Source: CAIYUC01 sp963682005 (GTDB lineage Bacteria > Bacteroidota > Bacteroidia > Bacteroidales > FEN-979). From it: 64,000 nucleotides of DNA. The stretch spans positions 1,860,001 to 1,924,000 of the forward strand of contig OY820914.1 of NCBI GenBank assembly GCA_963682005.1, read 5' to 3'. Below the pieces are notes generated by a model. The model was not told the DNA's origin and ran no database searches. It saw only the letters and a program-made list of their open reading frames with translations. This document shows, one piece after another, positions 17,234 through 24,970 of this stretch. Position 1 is the stretch's first letter, and each line of letters begins with the position of its first letter. The translations under genes and the position numbers were made by a program.

Positions 17234-18424
17234 ATGATCGGATTGAAAATAACATTCTGGTTCCTGCTCTTCATCGTTTTCTACGCTTACATCGGCTATG
17301 GAATACTGCTTTTTATCCTGATCCGGCTGAAACGGATTTTCTCCGGAACAAAAAAGAAAGATGCAGATCCGGCCTACGAACCCGATGTCACCCTGTTCAT
17401 CGCTGCCTATAATGAAAGGGATTACGTGGAGGAGAAGATAAAAAACTCCCAGGAACTGGATTATCCCCGTGAAAAGTTGCACATGGTCTGGGTGACCGAT
17501 GGCTCTGACGATGGAACCCCTGATCTGCTGCGGAAATACGAAGGGGTTGAAGTGCATCATCTCCCGGAACGGAACGGGAAGATCGGCGCCATGAACAGGG
17601 GAATGAAGCTGGTCACTTCACCCATCGTAGTGTTTTGTGATGCAAACACTATGCTCGGGAAAGAATCCATCCGCCGGATCGTGCGTCTTTTCAGCGATCC
17701 GAAGGTGGGATGTGTTTCAGGTGAAAAAAGGATATTCAGCAAGGAAAAAGATACCGCTGCCGGTGCCGGCGAAGGGCTCTACTGGAAATATGAATCCACG
17801 CTTAAAAAATGGGATGCAGAGCTTTATTCCGTTGTCGGGGCGGCTGGCGAACTGTTCGCCATCCGTCGCGAGCTATACCAGGAAGTGGAGCGCGATACCC
17901 TGCTGGACGATTTTATCATTTCCTTGCGCGTGGCACAGAAAGGATTTACCATAAAGTACGATCCCGAAGCCTATGCCATTGAAACAGCATCCGCAAATGT
18001 AAAGGAAGAGCTCAAGCGGAAGATCCGTATTTCGGCCGGAGGGATCCAGTCGGTGATCCGGCTTCGCTCGCTCCTCAATATTTTCAGGTATGGCACGTTA
18101 TCGTTCCAGTATATTTCGCACCGCGTTCTCAGGTGGACGCTGGCACCTCTGTCATTGCTGCTGATGCTGGTCATCGGGCTGATTCTTGCCCTGAAGGAAG
18201 GGATCGTTGACCTGGGTTTTTACAGCATCATTTTCTGGCTGCAGATCGCATTTTATCTTGCAGCATTGCTGGGCTGGTACCTTGAGAACAGGTCGGTGAG
18301 GATCAAACTGTTGTTCGTGCCTTACTACTTTTTCATCATGAACCTGTCGGTATTCCTTGGATTTAAACGATACATCAAACGGACCCAAACGGTGAACTGG
18401 GAACGCGCAAAACGCGGAAAATGA
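17234..18424 (+). CDS. Membrane glycosyltransferase family 2 (cellulose-synthase-like fold)
   Basis: 396 residues from ATG 17234. One N-terminal helix is followed by a cytosolic GT2 domain: VTLFIAAYNERDYVEEKI, MVWVTDGSDDGT, NGKIGAMNRGM, VVFCDANTM (DAN in place of DxD), GAAGELFAIRR and DDFIISLRVAQKGF. Three C-terminal helices follow. The layout is that of processive or lipid-linked GT2 proteins. It overlaps the next gene by 4 bp (ATGA), so the beta-helix protein downstream is translationally coupled to it. Confidence 0.9.
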   Translation: MIGLKITFWFLLFIVFYAYIGYGILLFILIRLKRIFSGTKKKDADPAYEPDVTLFIAAYNERDYVEEKIKNSQELDYPREKLHMVWVTDGSDDGTPDLLRKYEGVEVHHLPERNGKIGAMNRGMKLVTSPIVVFCDANTMLGKESIRRIVRLFSDPKVGCVSGEKRIFSKEKDTAAGAGEGLYWKYESTLKKWDAELYSVVGAAGELFAIRRELYQEVERDTLLDDFIISLRVAQKGFTIKYDPEAYAIETASANVKEELKRKIRISAGGIQSVIRLRSLLNIFRYGTLSFQYISHRVLRWTLAPLSLLLMLVIGLILALKEGIVDLGFYSIIFWLQIAFYLAALLGWYLENRSVRIKLLFVPYYFFIMNLSVFLGFKRYIKRTQTVNWERAKRGK

Positions 18425-20121
18425 AAGACAACGGATTTTTCTGGAAATTTTTGCTGATGATCTGCCTTTTACCGGCAGGATTGCTTCCGGGAAATCCCTG
18501 TGATGCCCAGCGGACCCATTTCATCGTCGATTCACTGACCACAGTTCTGGATGCAGATTATGCCCCGTATAACCTTGTCGATCCAGGTGATACCATTTTA
18601 CTATCGGGCGGACGGAAAAATTTCCTCCTGATCCGCAACTTCCAAGGTGAACCCGGGAATCCAATCGTATTCATCAACAGCAATGGCGTCGTTATCATCG
18701 ATACGGATCATTACTTCGGCATTTCGGTTGAGAACTGCCGCTATTTCCGGATCACAGGATCAGGCGTTTCTTCTGATTTTTATGGGATCCGGATTGACCG
18801 GGTCAGCAGGGGAGGTGGCATCGGCATTGGGAAACTGAGCTCCGACGTTGAACTGGATCATGTTTCCATAAAGAATGTCCTTTTCGGCGCCATTTATGCG
18901 AAATCGGATCCCGACTGCCTTTTCAACTCCACCCGTGATAAATTCACGCAATACAATACGGTCATTCACGACAATTATCTTGAAGATACGGGAAATGAAG
19001 GAATGTATATCGGCAGTTCCAAGTATTTCGGCCAGACGGTAAATTGCAACGGCACCGACACCTTGCTCATGCCCAGTCTCCTCAACGGTGTGAGGATCTA
19101 CAACAATATTGTCAGGTCTACATGCTGGGACGGGATCCAGGTGAGCTCAGCATCGCACGATTGCAGGATCTACGATAACCTTGTTCTGTATGACAGCCAG
19201 GCCGGGGTATTCGGACAAATGTCGGGGATCCTCATTGGTGGCGGCTCAAAATGCGATTGCTACAACAATTATATCTCGGGTGGAAAAGGAGATGGCATCG
19301 AAAGCCACGGGCTCGGCGGCTACCGGATCTTCAACAACATCATAGAAGATGCAGGTCTCAGCTTCTATCCCGATGATCCTTACCAGATGAAGTACGGGAT
19401 CATGGTAACGGATGTGTCGGTCCTGCAGGATTCGTCCTTCATCATCATGCACAACGATATCATCCACCCGAAATCCGACGGCATCAGGTTCCTGAGCATT
19501 AACAGCAGGAATAATCTTGTCGCTTCAAATGCAATCATCAACCCCGGCAATTTCGATTTCTACGAATACGGGCATTTTTCGGTGAAAGGGATCGATTCTT
19601 ATGTGATGGTGCCTGATACTGCTGCAGACCTGCTGATTCAAAACAACTACTTTACCCGGAACGCCGACAGCGCGGGATTCGCCGGTTCCGGATATGCACC
19701 TTTGCAGGGGTCTCCGTTGGTGAATTATGGTTATCCTGATATACACGGCATTTCCATTGATTTCTACCATCATCCGCGGATCTGCGGGGGCAGTCCTGAT
19801 ATCGGGGCCATAGAGTACAATCCCCAATTCCAGTCAATTCCGGATGATCTGACGTCATCACCTGCTGAACTGAAACTCTGGCCCAACCCGGTCAGAGAAT
19901 CACTTTCCATCCGTTTTACGGTAACAGGGCGATCAGGGATTAAACTGAATATGTATGATCTCAGAGGGAAACTGATCGGCCAGAAGGATCTCGGCCAGAT
20001 GGATCCCGGCGTACGGACGCAAAAAATCAATGTTGGAAACCTGCCCGGAGGGATTTACCTGTTTATACTGATGATTGGCGATAAAAGTTTTTCAGGGAAA
20101 TTCATAAAGGCGGATCAGTAA
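18421..20121 (+). CDS. Secreted right-handed parallel beta-helix protein with T9SS sorting domain
   Basis: A 566-residue protein: signal peptide ending near NPCDAQ, then repeated beta-helix turns of the NosD/pectate-lyase type (FRITGSGVSSDFYGIRIDRV; VRIYNNIVRSTCWDGIQVSSAS; CRIYDNLVLYDSQAGVFG; CYNNYISGGKGDGIESHG; YRIFNNIIEDAG). After ELKLWPNPVRESL comes a type A T9SS C-terminal domain ending in GKFIKADQ. It should be exported to the cell surface. The fold is used by polysaccharide lyases and epimerases, and coupling to a glycosyltransferase suggests it acts on or binds the polymer made here. That activity is inferred, not visible. Confidence 0.85.
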   Translation: MKDNGFFWKFLLMICLLPAGLLPGNPCDAQRTHFIVDSLTTVLDADYAPYNLVDPGDTILLSGGRKNFLLIRNFQGEPGNPIVFINSNGVVIIDTDHYFGISVENCRYFRITGSGVSSDFYGIRIDRVSRGGGIGIGKLSSDVELDHVSIKNVLFGAIYAKSDPDCLFNSTRDKFTQYNTVIHDNYLEDTGNEGMYIGSSKYFGQTVNCNGTDTLLMPSLLNGVRIYNNIVRSTCWDGIQVSSASHDCRIYDNLVLYDSQAGVFGQMSGILIGGGSKCDCYNNYISGGKGDGIESHGLGGYRIFNNIIEDAGLSFYPDDPYQMKYGIMVTDVSVLQDSSFIIMHNDIIHPKSDGIRFLSINSRNNLVASNAIINPGNFDFYEYGHFSVKGIDSYVMVPDTAADLLIQNNYFTRNADSAGFAGSGYAPLQGSPLVNYGYPDIHGISIDFYHHPRICGGSPDIGAIEYNPQFQSIPDDLTSSPAELKLWPNPVRESLSIRFTVTGRSGIKLNMYDLRGKLIGQKDLGQMDPGVRTQKINVGNLPGGIYLFILMIGDKSFSGKFIKADQ

Positions 20122-20143
20122 ATCAATCGGTAGAGAATCCCTT

Positions 20144-21493
20144 TCATATCTCTCCGTCCTGGCGCATTTTGTATAGCGTGGATTTGCCGATACCCAGTTT
20201 TTTCGCAACCATGGCCATGTTGTTATTGTATCGCACCATATATGACAGCACGATCTTACGGTTATAATCGCGAAGCGAGAGCGAATCATCGATGAACAGA
20301 TCCAGGTTCTCACTGATTGTGGCAAAGGAAAGATCATCTCCCATGATCTGCTCTCCGTTGGCCATTACCACCGCAAGTTCAATAGCTGCTTTCAGTTCGC
20401 GCACATTTCCCGGGAAAGGATACTTCAGCAGCTTTGTCCGCACATCGGCTGAAATGCTCTTTTTCGGTAATCTATTCTCCCTGGCAAATTCATCCGCGAA
20501 ATGCTTTGCAAGCATAAGCGCATCGTTCCCTCGGTCTCGCAAGGGCGGAAGGTGAATGGGAAGTCCCAGGAGACGGTAATACAGGTCTTCCCTGAATGTT
20601 CCTTTCCGCACACATTCTGCGAGGTTCTTATTGGTTGCCACAAGGAACCGGATATCCAGCTTTATGACCTCCGAGCTGCCGATCCTCACCAGCTCCCGTT
20701 CCTGGATAACCCTTAAAAGCTTTGATTGAAGGGTGATATCCATTTCTGCGATCTCGTCCAGGAACAATGTTCCTCCGTTTGCTTCTTCAAACTTCCCTTT
20801 TTTCCTTGCAATTGCACTGGTAAAAGAACCTTTCTCGAATCCGAACAATTCACTTTCGAGGAGCTCTTTCGGGATTGCTGTCATGTTAACTGCAATGAAA
20901 GGCCTTTTCCGCCGCGGCGAATTGTAATGGATTGCCCGTGCAACAAGCTCTTTTCCTGTTCCTGTTTCACCGCTGATCGATACAGTAATATTCGTCCTGC
21001 ATGCTTTCTCGATCAGGGAAAATATTTGTGTGATGGCCGGGCTGTTTCCCAGGATCACTTTTGCAAAATCATACCTGGTGGCCAATGCTTCACGAAGATT
21101 CTCCACTTCTCCTTTTAATTCCAGGTTGTTCCTGATCTTGTTCAGGGAATTCCATAACCTGGTTTTAATATCACTGTCTTGTTTTGCGAAATAATCGTAG
21201 GCACCATCCTTGATCAATGAAACGGCCGTGGAGATATCCTCCTGGCCGGAAACCATCAGCACTTCCACATCCGGCAGAACTTCCCTGGTTTTTTTCAACA
21301 CTTCCCTTCCATTCATATCAGGAAGGTTATAATCAAGTGTGATGGCAAATGGCTTCCTGTAGAGGTTGTCTATACACTCTTTTCCGGTCGGGTACCGGAA
21401 AATCGTGTAATCCTTATTCTGTTTTAGGTTGTATTCAAGCAATGAACCGAAAATAGGATCATCTTCGACGATAAAAACTACCAGGTCAGTCAT
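20144..21493 (-). CDS. Sigma-54-type response regulator (NtrC family)
   Basis: A 449-residue protein: receiver (1-120, phosphoacceptor D54), AAA+ central domain (Walker A GETGTGKE 175-182; Walker B LFLDEI 243-248) and a Fis-type helix-turn-helix at the C-terminus (MVAKKLGIGKSTLYKM). The sigma-54 contact loop, normally GAFTGA, reads GSFTSA (222-227), with two changes, so sigma-54 activation may be altered. The gene converges on the beta-helix gene (22-bp gap) and lies inside the polysaccharide locus, so it is a likely local regulator of it. Confidence 0.9.
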   Translation of the reverse strand: MTDLVVFIVEDDPIFGSLLEYNLKQNKDYTIFRYPTGKECIDNLYRKPFAITLDYNLPDMNGREVLKKTREVLPDVEVLMVSGQEDISTAVSLIKDGAYDYFAKQDSDIKTRLWNSLNKIRNNLELKGEVENLREALATRYDFAKVILGNSPAITQIFSLIEKACRTNITVSISGETGTGKELVARAIHYNSPRRKRPFIAVNMTAIPKELLESELFGFEKGSFTSAIARKKGKFEEANGGTLFLDEIAEMDITLQSKLLRVIQERELVRIGSSEVIKLDIRFLVATNKNLAECVRKGTFREDLYYRLLGLPIHLPPLRDRGNDALMLAKHFADEFARENRLPKKSISADVRTKLLKYPFPGNVRELKAAIELAVVMANGEQIMGDDLSFATISENLDLFIDDSLSLRDYNRKIVLSYMVRYNNNMAMVAKKLGIGKSTLYKMRQDGEI

Positions 21494-21594
21494 CAGATTG
21501 GAATTGGAACGTTAAGTAGATCAGGTGTTAAATTCAGCTTCAGCGTAAAATTTGAAAGAATTAATGTAAGCAATATTGATGCGTCTGATAAAAG

Positions 21595-21628
21595 GGATGC
21601 ACCGGTCAATGAGCTGACCGGTACATCC
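21595..21628. promoter_or_regulatory. Inverted repeat upstream of the NtrC-type regulator
   Basis: ACCGGTCA (21601-21608) and TGACCGGT (21615-21622) are perfect 8-bp arms around a 6-base spacer, extended by GGATG and CATCC with one mismatch. No T-run follows on either strand. It lies about 100 bp upstream of the regulator start and could be an operator (possibly autoregulatory) or an RNA hairpin. Confidence 0.5.
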
Positions 21629-21700
21629 ATTGTCAACAGGGTATACTAAAACCGAGCTTCCTGTTCATCCCGGACATGTAGTTGACACGGGATCATTTTC

Positions 21701-21726
21701 CCACAGGATGCTAAGCGATCCTGTGG
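21701..21726. promoter_or_regulatory. Second inverted repeat in the same gap
   Basis: CCACAGGAT (21701-21709) and ATCCTGTGG (21718-21726) are perfect 9-bp arms with an 8-base loop that itself contains GC/GC. Function unknown; neither strand shows a terminator-like U tract directly after it. Confidence 0.5.
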
Positions 21727-21965
21727 ATACTATTCACTTCATTGGGTTTAATTAATGGGACAAACTTTTAATGTGTGAAATCTAATCAATAACCTTTTTA
21801 AAACCGGTTTTCCCTTTGCTAAAGTCATGCCGGAATTTTTCCGAAAGATAACGGGCTAATATTCAGGCATTAATTATTTATGCAAAAAGCAGGCAGGTCC
21901 AAATATAGGAAATAATTCCAGAAAATGGAAGTGTTTACAAAAATCGTTCGAAAGGAATCAGTTTG

Positions 21966-22310
21966 TCAGGCCGACAATTTTTGACGGTATTCTTCAAGCT
22001 CCGCAACAAGCAGTTCGCTTGCAGTCACAAACATTCTGAAAACGCCGTCCATGTCTTCATCTGCTTTTTTCTTACCCATCAGTTCAAGCTTCAGGCAAAG
22101 CTCAGCGGCTTCAACAGCCCCGAACAGGGCGCAATTTGATTTCAGGGAATGGGCATGCAGATCTACATTATGATAATCCTTTTCCTGAACATTTTTTCCA
22201 AGGGTTGTGATGTTATTCGGATATTCCCTGATAAAGATACCAATCACCTCGAGGATCAGCTGTTGATCATAGTATTGTAAATGCTCGTTGAATTTATCCC
22301 AGTTTATCAT
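21966..22310 (-). CDS. Histidine phosphotransfer (Hpt) protein
   Basis: 114 residues from ATG at 22310 (MINWDKFNEHLQYYD); the frame can be extended upstream, but that part has no Hpt character. The phosphorylatable His is H54 in LHAHSLKSNCALFGA, with K57 and the following small residues as in Hpt domains, and the four-helix pattern is clear. It shuttles phosphoryl groups from hybrid kinases to response regulators. Plausible partners are the hybrid kinases at 26983 and 30660, the receiver at 1767 and the NtrC-type regulator next to it. Confidence 0.88.
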   Translation of the reverse strand: MINWDKFNEHLQYYDQQLILEVIGIFIREYPNNITTLGKNVQEKDYHNVDLHAHSLKSNCALFGAVEAAELCLKLELMGKKKADEDMDGVFRMFVTASELLVAELEEYRQKLSA

Positions 22311-22430
22311 TGCAAGCTGATTTGGATATTTGACATAGTGTGGCGGATGTCCATTTCTCCCGTCCGCCATGGTACAGGATGCATAAAATTATCCCGGCTG
22401 AACTTAAAGGCACATTGATTAAACTCTTAC

Positions 22431-22540
22431 TATTTCGCTATTTCGCTATTTCGCTATTTCGCTATTTCGCTATTTCGCTATTTCGCTACTTCGCTACTTC
22501 ACTACTTCGCTATCTCAGTATCTCGCTATCTCAGTATCTG
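22431..22540 (-). repeat. 8-bp tandem array abutting the uxs stop codon
   Basis: On the plus strand there are seven perfect TATTTCGC units (22431-22486) followed by six degenerate ones (TACTTCGC, TACTTCAC, TATCTCAG and relatives), ending at the stop codon of the decarboxylase gene. Read in the direction of that gene the unit is GCGAAATA, with a TAG at each junction. As 8 is not a multiple of 3, successive units place stops in all three frames. Unit-to-unit variation increases towards the stop codon. Confidence 0.9.
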
Positions 22541-23479
22541 TCAGATGATCGATGCAAAATAATCAATTGTTTTTTTCAAGCCTTCCTCAAGCTGGATCTT
22601 AGGGGCCCAACCAAGTTCCTGGCGGGCCAGTTCAATATTCGGCTGCCGCTGCAGCGGATCATCCTGTGGTAAAGGCATGTAAATGAGTTTTGAGCCGGAG
22701 TTTGTGATCTGTATTACCTTTTCCGCCAGCTCCTTGATCGTAAACTCATTCGGATTGCCGATATTAACGGGACCGGTGAATTCTTCCCGCGAGCCCATCA
22801 TCCGGATCATGCCTTCGATGAGGTCGTCCACATACTGGAAACTTCTGCTTTGGGAGCCGTCGCCATATATTGTGATGTCTTCTCCTTTCAGTGCCTGGAC
22901 GATGAAATTTGAAACCACACGTCCATCCTGTGGATGCATCCTCGGACCGTAGGTATTGAAGATCCTGATGATCTTGATCCTGACATTATTCTGCTTGTGA
23001 TAATTGACGAACAGGGTTTCGGCAACCCGTTTCCCTTCGTCATAGCAAGCCCTCGTGCCTATCGGGTTTACGTGGCCCCAGTATGATTCCGGCTGAGGAT
23101 GGATGTCGGGATCCCCGTAAACCTCGCTTGTTGAGGCCTGCAGGATACGCGCACGGATCCGCTTGGCGAGCCCCAGCATATTTATGGCCCCCATGACCGA
23201 AGTCTTCACAGTTTTAATTGCATTGTACTGGTAATGGATCGGGGATGCTGGACAGGCAAGATTATAGATCTCGTCCACTTCGATGAAAAAAGGCATAGTC
23301 ACATCATGCCGGATAAGCTCAAAATAAGGATTGCCGAGCAGGTGAACGATGTTCTGCTTCTGGCCCGTGAAGTAATTATCGAGGCAAACAACTTCGTTGC
23401 CTTCCTTCAATAAACGCTCACACAGGTGTGAGCCAAGAAACCCGGCTCCACCTGTGACTAATACTTTTTTCCTGATCAT
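22541..23479 (-). CDS. uxs: UDP-glucuronate decarboxylase (UDP-xylose synthase)
   Basis: A 312-residue short-chain dehydrogenase/reductase. The Rossmann loop is GGAGFLGSH (10-18), STSEVYGDP holds T117 and E119, and the catalytic Tyr146-Lys150 lie in CYDEGKR. FNTYGPRMHPQDGRVVSNF, GDGSQSRSFQYVDDLIEGM and NIGNPNEFTIKELA are hallmarks of Uxs enzymes. It converts UDP-glucuronate to UDP-xylose with bound NAD+. Its stop codon is followed at once by the tandem array. It sits 24 bp after ugd, so the two consecutive steps UDP-glucose to UDP-glucuronate to UDP-xylose are one transcript. Confidence 0.93.
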   Translation of the reverse strand: MIRKKVLVTGGAGFLGSHLCERLLKEGNEVVCLDNYFTGQKQNIVHLLGNPYFELIRHDVTMPFFIEVDEIYNLACPASPIHYQYNAIKTVKTSVMGAINMLGLAKRIRARILQASTSEVYGDPDIHPQPESYWGHVNPIGTRACYDEGKRVAETLFVNYHKQNNVRIKIIRIFNTYGPRMHPQDGRVVSNFIVQALKGEDITIYGDGSQSRSFQYVDDLIEGMIRMMGSREEFTGPVNIGNPNEFTIKELAEKVIQITNSGSKLIYMPLPQDDPLQRQPNIELARQELGWAPKIQLEEGLKKTIDYFASII

Positions 23480-23503
23480 GGTCTGGTTTTTTCAGTATGT
23501 ATC

Positions 23504-24829
23504 CTACCGCGATGTATCGATCCCGATGCAGAAATAGTCGAATCCCTTGCGCTTCATTTCTACGCGGTCATAAATGTTCCTTCCGTCAAAGATTGCAGGG
23601 GTTTTCAATAGTTTCCTGATGACATTGAAATTCGGGAATTTGAATTCCGGCCATTCGGTAGCAAGCACCATGCAATCGGCATCGATCAGCACATCATACT
23701 GGTCTTCGGCAAAGGTGATGGAGTCTTTGAGAATGCGCTTGGCTTCGTGCATGGCAACAGGATCATAGGCTTTTACCTTTGCCCCGGCTTCAATGAACTT
23801 ACGGATCAGGACCAGGGCGGGAGCTTCACGCATGTCATCCGTCATCGGCTTGAAAGACAGACCCCACATGGCAATGGTCTTACCCTTCAGGTCACCATTG
23901 AAGTATTTATTTACCTTGTGGTACAGCACCGATTTCTGATCTTCATTCACTTCTTCCACAGCTTTCAGCACACGGAGTTCATATTTGAAATCGGATGCAG
24001 TATGGATCAGGGCTTTTACATCTTTCGGGAAGCATGACCCGCCGTACCCGATGCCGGGATAGATAAATTTATGACCGATCCGGCTATCGGAACCGATCCC
24101 TTTCCGGACCATGTTGATATCCGCACCAACAATCTCACACAGGTTGGCGACATCGTTCATGAAGCTGATCTTGGTGGCCAGCATTGAATTTGCCGCATAT
24201 TTTGTCATTTCCGCAGAAGTGATGTCCATAAAGATCACCGGATGACCATTCAGTGTAAATGGCTTGTACAGGTTTTTCATCAGGTCCTCCGCACGGGTAG
24301 AATCCAGTCCAACGACAATCCGGTCAGGCTTGAGGAAGTCATCGATGGCAGCGCCTTCCTTGAGAAACTCCGGATTTGACGCAACATCAAAATCAATGTT
24401 TACATTGCGTTTCTTCAACTCTTCCTCAACGGCTGACCTTACCTTTGCTGCCGTTCCGACAGGCACGGTGCTTTTCGTAATGATCAGCAGGTAATCTTTC
24501 ATGTATTTTCCGCAATCTGCAGCAACCCCGATCACATATTTCAGGTCGGCACTGCCATCCTCATCGGGAGGTGTACCAACCGCAATAAACACAACTTCAC
24601 AATCTACAAGTGCTTCAGCAATGCTCGTTGTAAAATTCAACCGCTCTTTCTTCTGGTTGCGGTGAACCATTTCCTCGAGCCCCGGTTCGTAAATGGGGAT
24701 AATTCCCTGTTTGAGGTTTTCGATCTTCTTCTGGTCAATGTCAACGCAAGTGACATCAATTCCAACTTCAGAAAAGCAGGTTCCGGTCACCAGACCAACA
24801 TAACCGCTGCCGACGATAGTTATTTTCAT
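23504..24829 (-). CDS. ugd: UDP-glucose 6-dehydrogenase
   Basis: A 441-residue protein of normal length. It has an N-terminal NAD site MKITIVGSGYVGLVTG (GxGxxG), FIAVGTPPDEDGSADL, TVPVGTA, the substrate block EFLKEGAAIDDFLKPDR, and the catalytic Cys266 in GYGGSCFPKD. It oxidises UDP-glucose twice to UDP-glucuronate using NAD+. Clustered with uxs, it supplies uronic acid or xylose to the polymer. A putative promoter lies 39-72 bp upstream. Confidence 0.95.
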   Translation of the reverse strand: MKITIVGSGYVGLVTGTCFSEVGIDVTCVDIDQKKIENLKQGIIPIYEPGLEEMVHRNQKKERLNFTTSIAEALVDCEVVFIAVGTPPDEDGSADLKYVIGVAADCGKYMKDYLLIITKSTVPVGTAAKVRSAVEEELKKRNVNIDFDVASNPEFLKEGAAIDDFLKPDRIVVGLDSTRAEDLMKNLYKPFTLNGHPVIFMDITSAEMTKYAANSMLATKISFMNDVANLCEIVGADINMVRKGIGSDSRIGHKFIYPGIGYGGSCFPKDVKALIHTASDFKYELRVLKAVEEVNEDQKSVLYHKVNKYFNGDLKGKTIAMWGLSFKPMTDDMREAPALVLIRKFIEAGAKVKAYDPVAMHEAKRILKDSITFAEDQYDVLIDADCMVLATEWPEFKFPNFNVIRKLLKTPAIFDGRNIYDRVEMKRKGFDYFCIGIDTSR

Positions 24830-24867
24830 AGTTCTTATTTTTAATTGTGTTTGTTTTGGAACGACTT

Positions 24868-24901
24868 CAAAAGTAAAGAAATATTATTTTCAGTTTACAA
24901 A
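24868..24901 (-). promoter_or_regulatory. Putative promoter of the ugd-uxs operon
   Basis: Read on the minus strand, TACTTTTG (24875-24868) fits the -7 element TAnnTTTG, and TTTG (24901-24898) lies 22 bp upstream as a -33 element. The -7 box is about 38 bp before the ugd ATG. Confidence 0.5.
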
Positions 24902-24970
24902 GGACAAAATATGAATATCAAGAAATCCTTTTAATTTTTTGCAGGCTGTCTTTTCGTGCTGACGAATTGG

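Larger units (their letters stand above)
21494..21965. other. 472-bp gene-free gap with two dyads
   Basis: No convincing ORF is present. Two inverted repeats stand out (21595-21628 and 21701-21726). The gap separates the minus-strand Hpt gene, which transcribes towards it, from the start of the NtrC-type regulator. It may hold the Hpt terminator and the regulator promoter, or a small structured RNA. Confidence 0.6.

Noticed and set aside
22431..22540. Possible CRISPR array
   Set aside because: The units are 8 bp, directly adjacent, with no spacers, and no cas genes are nearby.
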